NCBI GenBank assembly: GCA_017428525.1
Contig: JAFRQQ010000002.1
Location: forward strand, 62,001-126,000
Length of the DNA stretch: 64,000 bases
Origin: Clostridia bacterium
Lineage (GTDB): Bacteria; Bacillota; Clostridia; Oscillospirales; Acutalibacteraceae
Direction of reading: 5' to 3'
Part shown: positions 1 to 7,471 of the stretch, piece after piece
How the letters are laid out: each line of letters begins with the position of its first letter
How positions within the stretch are numbered: position 1 is the stretch's first letter
The notes under the pieces: generated by a model
What the model was told of the DNA's origin: nothing
What the model saw: the letters and a program-made list of their open reading frames with translations, nothing else
The model's database searches: none
Made by a program: the position numbers and the translations under genes

Positions 1-1589
1 GGCATATCCAGCGTGACGAGGCGCGGATAGGCGCCCTCTGTCCTGTCCACCGCGGAGGTGCCGAGTCCCATGACCAGACGTAGCATGCCCGCGGACGGAT
101 CGGCGGATTTCAGGAAACGGTAGGGGCTGTAGGAATAGCCGACCCCCGCGGCGCAGGGCATGTAGTAGGTCCCGTAATAGGAGCCGGAAACGCGCTGCAC
201 CAGCAAGGACATCTGCTCGTCCCGTTTGTCAAGCCCGCGGCGTTTTCTGTAGTCAAGCGCGGATAAGCTCATCGTGCTCGCATAAACGGTTTTGATTGCT
301 TTTTCAAATTCCTCCAGGCGCTCCTCGGGCGAGCCTCTGTTGACGCAGAAGACAGATTCGTATTTGCCGGCAAACGCGTTTCCGAAGCCGTCCTCCAAAA
401 TGCTGCTGGACCGGACGATATAGGGATCCTGCCCGTAATACTCAATGATGCGGCTGAGCTGCGCCCGCATTTCATCGGAGAAGCTGCCGTTCATCAGCTG
501 CTGTGCAAACCGGTCGGCAAGCGAAAAATAGCCCGCTTCCGTGCGCTGCCGGATGCGCATATCCCAGAAATGATTGTCCACGATGTAGGTATAGTAAACA
601 TCGGAGCCGATATAAAAGGAATCGTGCGGCTCGAGAATCTCGTCGATCTCCGGCGCGTTGTTTCGGATGATTGCGCGCGCAAGCAGCATGCCGCAGGCTT
701 TTCCGCCGACCATGCCTGTGCCGATCATGTGATCGCGCACGCGGAAATAATCCTCGGGGCGGAAATGCTTTTTGACCATTTGCCGCATTTTTTCGTCGCG
801 CGTCATCATGATATCGCACATGTTGCCGCACTGTTCCGTGATATCCGCGCCGCTTTCATAGAGCAGCTTCGCGCGATTGAAGAATCTGTCCCACGAATCT
901 GTGAACTGCTCGTCTGCGGAGCGCTGCGCATTCCCGAGCACCTGATAGAAACGGCTGGATTTCACGCCGTCCAGGATCGGCCGGAACCGTCCGCTTTCCG
1001 GCTCATAGGTGTGCGGCAGAAACATGGTATCCGAGCTTCTGTTCCACACCTTCTGCGGACGCACATAAACGCTCTTCCGGTCCGAGTAAACGTCGAGAAA
1101 CAGCTGTGTGGTGTCCAGAATCTTCTTGATGGCGTGGACGGAGTGCTTTCCCCGTATGATCGGAAAAAACGCGACCGTGTCCAGAATGAACAGAAACGGA
1201 CAGGTCACTTTGAAAAAGTTGCCCATCATCAGGTCCGTTGCCCACATGGCCTGCAATTCCGAAAGACAGTCAAAGATATAAAACGCGTCGCGGCCGGCTT
1301 TTTCAATCTCATTATGGATCTCGACGGTGAAGGTTTCAAATCTGTGCGAGAGCGGAACGTTGATGATCTGAACCTCCGGGCAGTCTTCAACAAGCGGCGT
1401 ATGGCTCGCAAAGCGAAAATAAATGATTTTTCTGCGATCCGCAATCGCCTGCCGCAGATACGGCTCCATAAACAGGCGGAATTCGGACAGATCCGAAACC
1501 CGCCATACCACGTTGTCGCCGAGCCGGATCGAATCGAGCGCCGTGTCCAGTTCGGGGATCCCCGACAGAATTCTGTCAAATGCAGCCAT
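1..1589 (-). CDS. PEP/pyruvate-binding domain protein with KaiC-like N-terminus, partial (3' end outside window)
   Basis: About 529 residues are visible and the reading frame runs off the left edge without a stop. The C-terminal part has the PEP synthase/PPDK ATP-grasp signatures: GGKACGML in the middle and VRSSSILEDG..FAGKYESVF near the edge. The N-terminal 60 residues resemble a KaiC/RecA-like module (GIPELDTAL, GDNVVW) but show no Walker A lysine. The start at 1589 is supported by GGAGG 7 nt upstream. Family knowledge suggests a phosphotransferase related to PEP synthase; the true substrate is unknown. It is preceded by its own near-perfect promoter and by a terminator-like hairpin (1607-1646), so expression may depend on read-through of that hairpin. 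Confidence 0.8.
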   Translation of the reverse strand, partial: MAAFDRILSGIPELDTALDSIRLGDNVVWRVSDLSEFRLFMEPYLRQAIADRRKIIYFRFASHTPLVEDCPEVQIINVPLSHRFETFTVEIHNEIEKAGRDAFYIFDCLSELQAMWATDLMMGNFFKVTCPFLFILDTVAFFPIIRGKHSVHAIKKILDTTQLFLDVYSDRKSVYVRPQKVWNRSSDTMFLPHTYEPESGRFRPILDGVKSSRFYQVLGNAQRSADEQFTDSWDRFFNRAKLLYESGADITEQCGNMCDIMMTRDEKMRQMVKKHFRPEDYFRVRDHMIGTGMVGGKACGMLLARAIIRNNAPEIDEILEPHDSFYIGSDVYYTYIVDNHFWDMRIRQRTEAGYFSLADRFAQQLMNGSFSDEMRAQLSRIIEYYGQDPYIVRSSSILEDGFGNAFAGKYESVFCVNRGSPEERLEEFEKAIKTVYASTMSLSALDYRKRRGLDKRDEQMSLLVQRVSGSYYGTYYMPCAAGVGYSYSPYRFLKSADPSAGMLRLVMGLGTSAVDRTEGAYPRLVTLDM

Positions 1590-1606
1590 TTCAACACCTC
1601 CCGAAT

Positions 1607-1646
1607 AAAAAACAACGGCACGTCCCGAAACAGGGAAGCGCCGTTG
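1607..1646 (-). terminator. Terminator-like hairpin in the leader of the PEP-binding gene (possible attenuator)
   Basis: Read on the minus strand, CAACGGC and GCCGTTG pair (7 bp), an inner TCCC/GGGA helix stacks, and six U follow. It lies between the promoter at 1659-1687 and the ribosome site at 1597-1601, only 17 nt before the start codon. No other minus-strand gene lies upstream, so it can only act on this gene's own transcript. Confidence 0.6.
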
Positions 1647-1658
1647 CTCTCCGCACGT

Positions 1659-1687
1659 ATTATAGCACTGCCGCGCAGCTTTGTCAA
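1659..1687 (-). promoter_or_regulatory. Sigma-A promoter of the PEP-binding gene
   Basis: On the minus strand there is TTGACA, a 17-nt spacer and TATAAT, a perfect consensus. Transcription would give a leader of about 65 nt before the start at 1589. Confidence 0.85.
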
Positions 1688-1715
1688 GATTTCGCCGGCG
1701 CGATCCGGGGTGTCA

Positions 1716-1734
1716 ACGGACGGCATCCGTCCGT
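1716..1734. other. Intergenic hairpin
   Basis: ACGGACGG and CCGTCCGT pair around a 3-nt loop, with weaker outer pairing TCAAC/GTTGA. It lies upstream of the promoter at 1659-1687 and has only a short T stretch, so its role (weak terminator or protein site) is unclear. The rest of 1690-1817 shows nothing else. Confidence 0.35.
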
Positions 1735-1817
1735 GGTTGATTTAAGATTATTTCAAAAACCGTTGATTCCCCGCCCCCGGGTCCCGTCAAATCGTTTAAA
1801 AAAAGCGAAAAAGCCTA

Positions 1818-1848
1818 TTGACTTTTCCACTGCATATTAGTGTATACT
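1818..1848 (+). promoter_or_regulatory. Probable promoter of the TipAS gene
   Basis: TTGACT, a 19-nt spacer and TATACT. A second TATAAT-like box overlaps 5 nt downstream. The spacing is long, so the exact -10 is uncertain. Confidence 0.45.
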
Positions 1849-1896
1849 ATAATCAAGGTATGCGCGCCGTTACGACGCATGAGAGGAGAAACTGTG

Positions 1897-2295
1897 ATGG
1901 ATGTATCTGACAACAACCGGGCTGAACAGTATAAAGACGAGGTGCGGGAACGCTGGGGCGGCACCGCGGCCTATGCGGAATATGCCGCCAAAGCCGAAAG
2001 CGATCCGGCCGCGCTGAAGGACGCCGCCGCAGGGATGGAGCGCCTGATGGACGCCTTCGCAGCCTGCATGCAAGGCGGCGCGGCGCCGGATTCTGCCCAG
2101 GCACAGACGCTTGTGCAAAACCTGCAGGCCTATATTACGGCACATTTCTACACCTGCACGGATGAGATCCTCGCCGGGCTCGGTCAGATGTACACCGCAG
2201 ATGAACGCTTCCGGCGCAATCTGGACCAACGCGCCCCCGGCACGGCGGCATTCATCAGCGCAGCGATCAAAAACGCGGAAACGGCGGACCGGTAA
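1897..2295 (+). CDS. Stand-alone TipAS-type drug-recognition domain protein
   Basis: 132 residues. The segment EVRERWGGTAAYAEY and the later ..YTADERFRRNLDQRAPGTAAFI follow the antibiotic-recognition domain found at the C-terminus of MerR-family TipA regulators. The DNA-binding MerR domain is absent, so this is a free ligand-binding protein, like the short TipAS form. The start at 1897 follows AGGAG by 8 nt; an earlier in-frame GTG has no such support. It is followed 34 nt later by the DUF4298 gene and both probably share a transcript. The ligand is unknown; thiopeptides are the classic ligands of the family. Confidence 0.75.
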   Translation: MDVSDNNRAEQYKDEVRERWGGTAAYAEYAAKAESDPAALKDAAAGMERLMDAFAACMQGGAAPDSAQAQTLVQNLQAYITAHFYTCTDEILAGLGQMYTADERFRRNLDQRAPGTAAFISAAIKNAETADR

Positions 2296-2329
2296 CCACG
2301 CCGCAAATACACCCCAAGGAGGACGCTTT

Positions 2330-2650
2330 ATGCAAAACCGATTTGAAACGCCGGCGGAACGGATCACATTTTACGAAGAAACGCTGGACCGCTGTCTGGC
2401 GGCGCTCGCGGCGCTGCAGGATGCGCCGGGTCAGCTGGACGCGCTGCGGCGGGACGCGGCGGCGCTGGAGGCCTATTATACAAGCCGGGCATGGCGCGAC
2501 GATTTCGAGGCCGACGAAGCCGGACGGCTGCCGGCCGGGCTTAAACGCGGCGTGCTGTCCGAGGACGGCATCGACAGTTTGCTGGAGGACTGCGCGGCGC
2601 TCTTCGCGGCGCTGCGGGAACAGCTTCCGCCCGTGGAACCGGACGCTTGA
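2330..2650 (+). CDS. DUF4298 domain protein
   Basis: 106 residues, AAGGAGG before the start. The pattern AYYTSRAWRDDFEADEAGRLP followed by LKRGVLSEDGIDSLLED is typical of DUF4298, a small helical Firmicutes family of unknown function. The N-terminal half is predicted coiled coil, rich in Leu and Ala (ETLDRCLAALAALQDA). It is the second gene of a short unit with the TipAS protein. No signal peptide or membrane segment is visible. Confidence 0.75.
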   Translation: MQNRFETPAERITFYEETLDRCLAALAALQDAPGQLDALRRDAAALEAYYTSRAWRDDFEADEAGRLPAGLKRGVLSEDGIDSLLEDCAALFAALREQLPPVEPDA

Positions 2651-2740
2651 TCCCGCATACAGCGCGGATTCTTCGACAGCTTCTGCACGGATTTGTTGAT
2701 AGTTAATAATATTTGCAATGAAAATTCATGCATTGTTAAC

Positions 2741-2779
2741 AAAGAATTAGCACTCGCCTATTGACAGTGCTAATTCTTT
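2741..2779 (+). promoter_or_regulatory. CIRCE-type HrcA operator
   Basis: TTAGCACTC, 9 nt, CAGTGCTAA: the CIRCE consensus with one change (the second arm normally starts GAG). The palindrome extends outward to perfect 14-bp arms, 2741-2754 and 2766-2779. The right arm overlaps the hsp20 -35 box and spacer, as expected for HrcA repression released by heat stress. Confidence 0.88.
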
Positions 2780-2789
2780 GTGCTATAAT
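2761..2789 (+). promoter_or_regulatory. hsp20 promoter
   Basis: TTGACA, 17 nt, TATAAT; perfect consensus. It is overlapped by the CIRCE palindrome. The leader to the start codon is about 80 nt. Confidence 0.88.
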
Positions 2790-2875
2790 ACAGGCGAACA
2801 AAGGAACAGAGATCAAAGAAAGGACCTCCGCTCCCGATGCTCAGGTAACAACAATACAGCAAGGAGGAATGACGT

Positions 2876-3319
2876 ATGTTGCCGAGTATTTTTGGAGAGA
2901 ATTTGTTTGATGACTGGTTCGCGTTCCCGGGCTTTCACGAGCTGGAAAATGTGGACCGCAAGCTCTACGGACGCCGCGCCGCGCATGAAATGCGCACCGA
3001 CATCCATGAGCATGAGGACGGCTACGAGGTCGATATCGACCTGCCGGGCTTCAAAAAGGACGAACTGGCGCTCAGCCTTTCCGACGGTTATCTGACTGTG
3101 CGCGCGGCCAAGGGCCATGACGAGGAAAAGAAGGACCGCAAAGGCAGAGTGATCCGCCAGGAGCGCTACGCGGGCTCCATGCAGCGCAGCTTCTATGTGG
3201 GCGAGGCGCTCACGGAGGAAGACATCAAGGCGAAGTTTGAAGACGGCGTGCTGCATCTTTGCTTCCCGAAGCGTGAAGCGAAGAAGCTGCCGGAGCATAA
3301 AACCATCAGCATCGAATAA
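2876..3319 (+). CDS. hsp20: Hsp20/alpha-crystallin small heat-shock protein
   Basis: 147 residues, the usual size. The alpha-crystallin domain spans roughly 38-147: EMRTDIHEHEDGYEVDIDLPG at its start and the conserved FEDGVLHLCFPK near its end, with a C-terminal TISIE tail of the I-x-I type. It is an ATP-independent holdase for unfolding proteins in the cytosol. AAGGAGG precedes the start. Regulation is visible: a perfect sigma-A promoter overlapped by a CIRCE operator. It is monocistronic, ended by two hairpins. Confidence 0.95.
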   Translation: MLPSIFGENLFDDWFAFPGFHELENVDRKLYGRRAAHEMRTDIHEHEDGYEVDIDLPGFKKDELALSLSDGYLTVRAAKGHDEEKKDRKGRVIRQERYAGSMQRSFYVGEALTEEDIKAKFEDGVLHLCFPKREAKKLPEHKTISIE

Positions 3320-3338
3320 GTAAACAAAGCAGAACGAA

Positions 3339-3365
3339 GGGCGTGCCGCAGTTTGCGGCACGCCC
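3339..3365 (+). terminator. Hairpin after hsp20
   Basis: GGGCGTGCCGCA pairs with TGCGGCACGCCC (12 bp, 3-nt loop). The T tract after it is weak (GTTATTTAT). Confidence 0.65.
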
Positions 3366-3384
3366 GTTATTTATACCGATACCA

Positions 3385-3413
3385 CCCGGATCCGCTGTGA
3401 TCCGGGCGTTTTT
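3385..3413 (+). terminator. Second terminator after hsp20
   Basis: CCCGGATC pairs with GATCCGGG, followed by CGTTTTTG. It sits between the convergent hsp20 and the phosphoesterase gene. Confidence 0.7.
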
Positions 3414-3414
3414 G

Positions 3415-4986
3415 TTACCACGGCAGGGTCCGATCCATCACCCGCGTGCCGTTCTGATCCGCGGCCTCGAAGCGCACGCCGTCGGGCGAGAGCGTCAGTC
3501 TGGAAGCGACATAGGTCTTGCCGGAATGGCCGCCGTCCAGATAGGTCGTGATCGACGGATAGGCGTCCAGGTATGCCTGCTCCTCTTCGGACGCGCCGTC
3601 CAGGAACCGGCATGCGTGCGTGTGGCCGCTGATTTCAAACCGTACGCCCAGACGCAGGAAATCATCCCAGATCGCGCGCGAGAGCTCCGGCTTCGGTTCG
3701 CTGACCTGCCAGACGTGGCTGAGCGCGAGCACATGCGGCGCCGTGATCTGCACGCCGGCAAGCCAGGCCGCCATCTCCTCGCGGCTGCGCTGATAATCCG
3801 TCATGCCGCCGTATTCCACATGGTCGTCCGGCTTGTCTTCGCCGCTGTCAAGCACGAGGAAGGCATAGGGGCCGCGTTCAACCGTGTAGTAAAGCTGATC
3901 GAAGCCCAGATAGTCCGGCAGTTCGTCCGTGAAAGCGCCGCGCGTTTCGTGGTTGCCGCGCGCGTAGATTGCCGGCATCGTGCCGCCGGTCAGTCTGCCG
4001 CCGAACGCCACCAGATTCTCTGCGGCCTCCTCCTCGAAGTCCATGCCCGCAGTAGGGTCGCCCATGAGCAAAACGGCGTCATAGGCGCCGAGCTGCTTCG
4101 CGGCGGTTTCGGCCTGTCTGAGATAGGAATGCCAGTCGGAAACGACCAGATAGGTCTGCGTTTCTCCTTCCGGCGCGCGGAATGCATAGCGGTCGCTCTT
4201 CACCGTCTTTCCGAGGCGGCTGCCGTAGCTGTATTCCTCCAGCACCCGCGTGCTGCCGACGGCGTAGCTGTTGTTTTTCAGATGTTCATAGGGAACGCGG
4301 ATGCTGTGAATCATCCGGTCGCCGATGCGCCGGCCGCTGCGCTGCGCATAGACCGTGCAATCCTGCCCCTCAAAGCTGTATTCCACAAAGCCCGTGCCCT
4401 TCGCGTTCGTGGCAAAAACAACGGCGTAGTCCTCGCCGGTGTCAAGCACCAGCGGATCGGACAGAATGCGATAGGGCAGAAGCGGGAAAATCTGCCACAG
4501 CGCCGCGCCGGCCATGCAGACGGCAAGCGCGCCCGCGAGCAGATGCCGGCCTTTGCCCTTGCAGGCGGGCACCGCGATCAGCAGAAGCACCGCTGCGCAG
4601 AATGCGAGGATCACAGGCAGATCCTTTTTCAGATAGAGCAGCATCACGCGGTTTGTTTCCGGCCCGCTGAATACGCAGATCGCAATGACGCTCAGGCAGA
4701 CCAGGACGGTCAGAATCAGCGCGATCAGCGCAAGGATGCGAAAGCCCCGTTTCTGATAAAGCGGCGTTTTTGCGTTCAGCCGCAGCCAGAGCAGCGCGAG
4801 CAGCAGCGCGATGACCGCGAGCAGCACCAGAAACAGCCCCACCGCGCCGCCGAGGAACACAAGATTGGGGTCATAAAACACCCACACCTCCCGAAACGCG
4901 TGATAAATGCTCGCGCCGCAGGTCATCAGAAACAGCAGCACGGCCAGCGTCGGAATCCGGGTAAGAAAGGATTTCTTCTCTTTCAT
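3415..4986 (-). CDS. Membrane-anchored metallophosphoesterase
   Basis: 523 residues. About five hydrophobic segments lie at 12-30, 43-68, 83-106, 123-141 and 148-168. The C-terminal calcineurin-like domain keeps the metal-binding motifs SDWH (283-286), GD (309-310), GNHE (344-347), SH (423-424) and GHTH (454-457). Topology suggests an enzyme domain held at the membrane; the substrate is unknown. The stretch GEDKPDDHVEYGG also occurs, almost unchanged, in the soluble phosphoesterase at 55024-56088, so the two catalytic domains are relatives. GGAGG precedes the start. Transcribed alone, divergent from the nucleosidase gene. Confidence 0.85.
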   Translation of the reverse strand: MKEKKSFLTRIPTLAVLLFLMTCGASIYHAFREVWVFYDPNLVFLGGAVGLFLVLLAVIALLLALLWLRLNAKTPLYQKRGFRILALIALILTVLVCLSVIAICVFSGPETNRVMLLYLKKDLPVILAFCAAVLLLIAVPACKGKGRHLLAGALAVCMAGAALWQIFPLLPYRILSDPLVLDTGEDYAVVFATNAKGTGFVEYSFEGQDCTVYAQRSGRRIGDRMIHSIRVPYEHLKNNSYAVGSTRVLEEYSYGSRLGKTVKSDRYAFRAPEGETQTYLVVSDWHSYLRQAETAAKQLGAYDAVLLMGDPTAGMDFEEEAAENLVAFGGRLTGGTMPAIYARGNHETRGAFTDELPDYLGFDQLYYTVERGPYAFLVLDSGEDKPDDHVEYGGMTDYQRSREEMAAWLAGVQITAPHVLALSHVWQVSEPKPELSRAIWDDFLRLGVRFEISGHTHACRFLDGASEEEQAYLDAYPSITTYLDGGHSGKTYVASRLTLSPDGVRFEAADQNGTRVMDRTLPW

Positions 4987-5066
4987 ACGGCACCTCCTTC
5001 GGATTCTGCTTTCATCATAGCAGAATTGCGCAGCTTTTTCCAGCCCCTGAGAGAAAAAAGCGGCAG

Positions 5067-5095
5067 TTGCGCACGGTCGGAAAGTATGCTATAAT
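5067..5095 (+). promoter_or_regulatory. Promoter of the nucleosidase-sialidase pair
   Basis: TTGCGC, 17 nt, TATAAT, 29 nt before the start codon. Confidence 0.65.
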
Positions 5096-5124
5096 GAATC
5101 GAAATCCCCATCGGAGGTGATTCG

Positions 5125-5892
5125 ATGACAAAGCAGACGGCGCCGATTCTGGTGCTCGGCCCGATGGCCAGCGAGATCGACGCGCTCACGGCGGCGCTGA
5201 CCGCGCCGGAAGAAACCGTGCGCGGCGGCTATCGCTGCACAGCCGGGCTGCTGGACGGCGTGCCCGTGGTCACGGTGCGCACGCTGATCGGCATGGTCAA
5301 TGCCGCTGCGGCGACGGCGCTGGCGGCGGAGCGGTTTCATCCGCGCTGCGTGATCATTCAGGGCACCTGCGGCGCGCACGACCCTGCGCTGCACCGCGGC
5401 GACCTGATCCTCGGCGCTTCTTTGATCGAAATGGGCAGCTACTATACGCCGCACCGGGATGCCGGCGCGGGCAGTTGCTATAATGACTACACCTTCCCCG
5501 GCGTTCAGCTTGCAGCCGACAATGCAGGGGACCGCGTGCGGACGCTGCACAGCGACCCGGCGCTGCTGGCGATCGCCGAAGCCGTGCCGTATGCGCACGG
5601 CGCGCGCGTGACCGGCACGGTCAGCAGCGGCGATATCTGGAACCGCGAGCTGGACGTGATCGCCCGCCTGCACCGCGAATGCGGCTCCCTCTGCGAGGAA
5701 ATGGAAGGCTTTGCCGTGGCGCAGGTCTGCCGGATGCTCGGTCTGCCGATGCTGGCCGTGCGTGTGGTGAGCAACAGCGAATGGCACGCCGACGAGGCAT
5801 TTGACGAAAGCGTCGGCCTGCTGTGCCAGGACTATTGCCGGCAGCTGATCGCGCAGATCGATCTGCACTTCGGGGAAGGAAACGAAGCATGA
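5125..5892 (+). CDS. MTA/SAH nucleosidase-like protein (phosphorylase superfamily)
   Basis: 255 residues of the PNP/UDP phosphorylase fold. Visible motifs are the N-terminal LGPMASEID, GTCGAHDPAL in the middle, and EEMEGFAVAQVC, which matches the ME-G nucleoside-binding segment of MTA/SAH nucleosidases. The position of the catalytic Asp in those enzymes (VR-SD) is Asn here (VRVVSNSE), so activity may differ, as in futalosine-hydrolase-like relatives. The stop overlaps the start of the sialidase gene (ATGA), which implies translational coupling, although no obvious metabolic link between the two is known. Confidence 0.7.
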   Translation: MTKQTAPILVLGPMASEIDALTAALTAPEETVRGGYRCTAGLLDGVPVVTVRTLIGMVNAAAATALAAERFHPRCVIIQGTCGAHDPALHRGDLILGASLIEMGSYYTPHRDAGAGSCYNDYTFPGVQLAADNAGDRVRTLHSDPALLAIAEAVPYAHGARVTGTVSSGDIWNRELDVIARLHRECGSLCEEMEGFAVAQVCRMLGLPMLAVRVVSNSEWHADEAFDESVGLLCQDYCRQLIAQIDLHFGEGNEA

Positions 5893-7397
5893 AACGATTC
5901 TTTGGGCTGGTGATGGCAATGGTGCTCCTGACTGCGCCGCTCGGCGCATCCGCTGCGGCAGACGGCAACCCGTTTGCGGCAGGCGTCTGCGGCTGCGATC
6001 AATTCCGCATCCCCGCGCTCTATACGCTTGCGGACGGCAGTGTGCTGGCCTCGGCCGATCTGCGCTGGGATCACGGGCAGGATTCGCCGCAGAATATTGA
6101 CACGGCGGTTGCCCGTCTGGACGGCGACGTCTGGACCTGCGCTGCGGTCAACCGGTTTGACGATTTTGCCGACGGCGTCGGCAGCAAGCAGAGCGCTTCC
6201 TTCATTGACAGCGCGCTGCTGCAAGCCGCGGACGGCACGGTCTTCCTGCTCACGGAGGCCTATCCCTCCGGCGTCGGCATCATGAATACCGCGCGGGGGA
6301 CGGGCTGCCTGACCGTGGACGGCAAACCGCGCATCGCGCTTGCCGCAAAAGGGACGCAGGCTTATACCTATTATATCGGCGACTTTGCGGAAGGCTTTGC
6401 GCCGATCTGTCAAAACGGTGCGCCGACGGATTACAGCGTGGATGCGGACTACCGCATCTATCGGGGCGGTGCGCTGCTCACGCAGCCCCAGCGCGGCGCA
6501 GACGAAGCGCCGACGGGCGTTGAGATCGCGCAGACCGTCTTTTATGCCGACGCAGCCTTCTGCGTGGCGGCCAAGCCCTTCCTCTGGCTGCGCCGCAGCA
6601 CGGACGGCGGCCGCAGCTGGAGCGCGCCGCAGATCCTCAACGGTATGCTCCTGCGCGAGGACGATTATTTCCTCGGCGTCTGCCCGGGGCGCGGCTGCGC
6701 CGTTGTCGTCAACGGCGTCGAACGTCTGATTTTCACGGTGTATCATTCCAACGCGGGCGGCAACGAGTTTGCCATGACGATTTATTCCGAGGACGGCGGC
6801 GTTACCTGGCAGCGCGGGGAAGCGGTGCGGCATGCGCCGATGCTCGGCAAGACGAGCGAATCCCAGATCGTTGCGCTTCCGGACGGCACGCTGCGCATGT
6901 TCTCCCGCAACAAATCGAATTACGTCGCCTTTTGCGACAGCACGGACGGCGGCGTCACCTGGACGAAGGCACAGCCGGATCCGGGGCTTTGCGGCACGAA
7001 AAACTGCATGGTTTCGTTTCTGGACGCCGGGTGTGAGATCGACGGCAAGCGCGTGATCCTCGGCTCGATGGGCGGCTCGGTCAGCGGACGCGCGGACGGC
7101 GTGGTGCGCGTCGGTCTGCTCGGCGCGGACAACCGCATCGACTGGATCTCGACCTATCACGTCAACGACGGCTTCTTTGCCTATTCCTGCCTGACCCGCC
7201 TGCCGGACGGCGGCTTCGGCCTGCTCTATGAGGATGCGCCGGCGCAGATCAGCTATCTGACGCTCGACCTGCGATCGGACGGCACGCTCACCGCGCGCGG
7301 CGGAGACATCGACTTCAACAAACAGCCGACCTTCGCGGAGCGCCTGCAGATCTTTTTCATGGATCTCTGGCTGCGTCTGCGCGCCGTATTTATATGA
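5889..7397 (+). CDS. Secreted sialidase-like exo-glycosidase (GH33 type)
   Basis: 502 residues. A signal peptide (MKRFFGLVMAMVLLTAPLGASA) covers about 1-22. The sialidase FRIP motif is at 39-42 and three Asp boxes are clear: STDGGRSW (237-244), SEDGGVTW (300-307) and STDGGVTW (351-358). An Arg in FRIP is the first of the carboxylate-binding triad; the others cannot be fixed without alignment. It would release terminal sialic acids or similar sugars outside the cell. The start overlaps the preceding stop by 4 nt. A short hydrophobic/aromatic tail (FFMDLWLRLRAVFI) ends the protein and could be amphipathic. Confidence 0.8.
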   Translation: MKRFFGLVMAMVLLTAPLGASAAADGNPFAAGVCGCDQFRIPALYTLADGSVLASADLRWDHGQDSPQNIDTAVARLDGDVWTCAAVNRFDDFADGVGSKQSASFIDSALLQAADGTVFLLTEAYPSGVGIMNTARGTGCLTVDGKPRIALAAKGTQAYTYYIGDFAEGFAPICQNGAPTDYSVDADYRIYRGGALLTQPQRGADEAPTGVEIAQTVFYADAAFCVAAKPFLWLRRSTDGGRSWSAPQILNGMLLREDDYFLGVCPGRGCAVVVNGVERLIFTVYHSNAGGNEFAMTIYSEDGGVTWQRGEAVRHAPMLGKTSESQIVALPDGTLRMFSRNKSNYVAFCDSTDGGVTWTKAQPDPGLCGTKNCMVSFLDAGCEIDGKRVILGSMGGSVSGRADGVVRVGLLGADNRIDWISTYHVNDGFFAYSCLTRLPDGGFGLLYEDAPAQISYLTLDLRSDGTLTARGGDIDFNKQPTFAERLQIFFMDLWLRLRAVFI

Positions 7398-7414
7398 TTA
7401 GATAGAAAGAATTA

Positions 7415-7460
7415 ACCGCAGCGGATGACCGTTCCCGGCCGTCTGCTGCGGTGCTTTTTT
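7415..7460 (+). terminator. Terminator after the sialidase gene
   Basis: ACCGCAGC pairs with GCTGCGGT around a 22-nt loop that can pair further, followed by GCTTTTTT. Confidence 0.75.
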
Positions 7461-7471
7461 GCTTTTTTGCG

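Noticed and set aside
570..1745. A 391-codon plus-strand frame at the left edge
   Set aside because: It is the reverse side of the PEP/pyruvate-binding gene, whose frame has conserved VRSS and GGKA motifs and a proper ribosome site.
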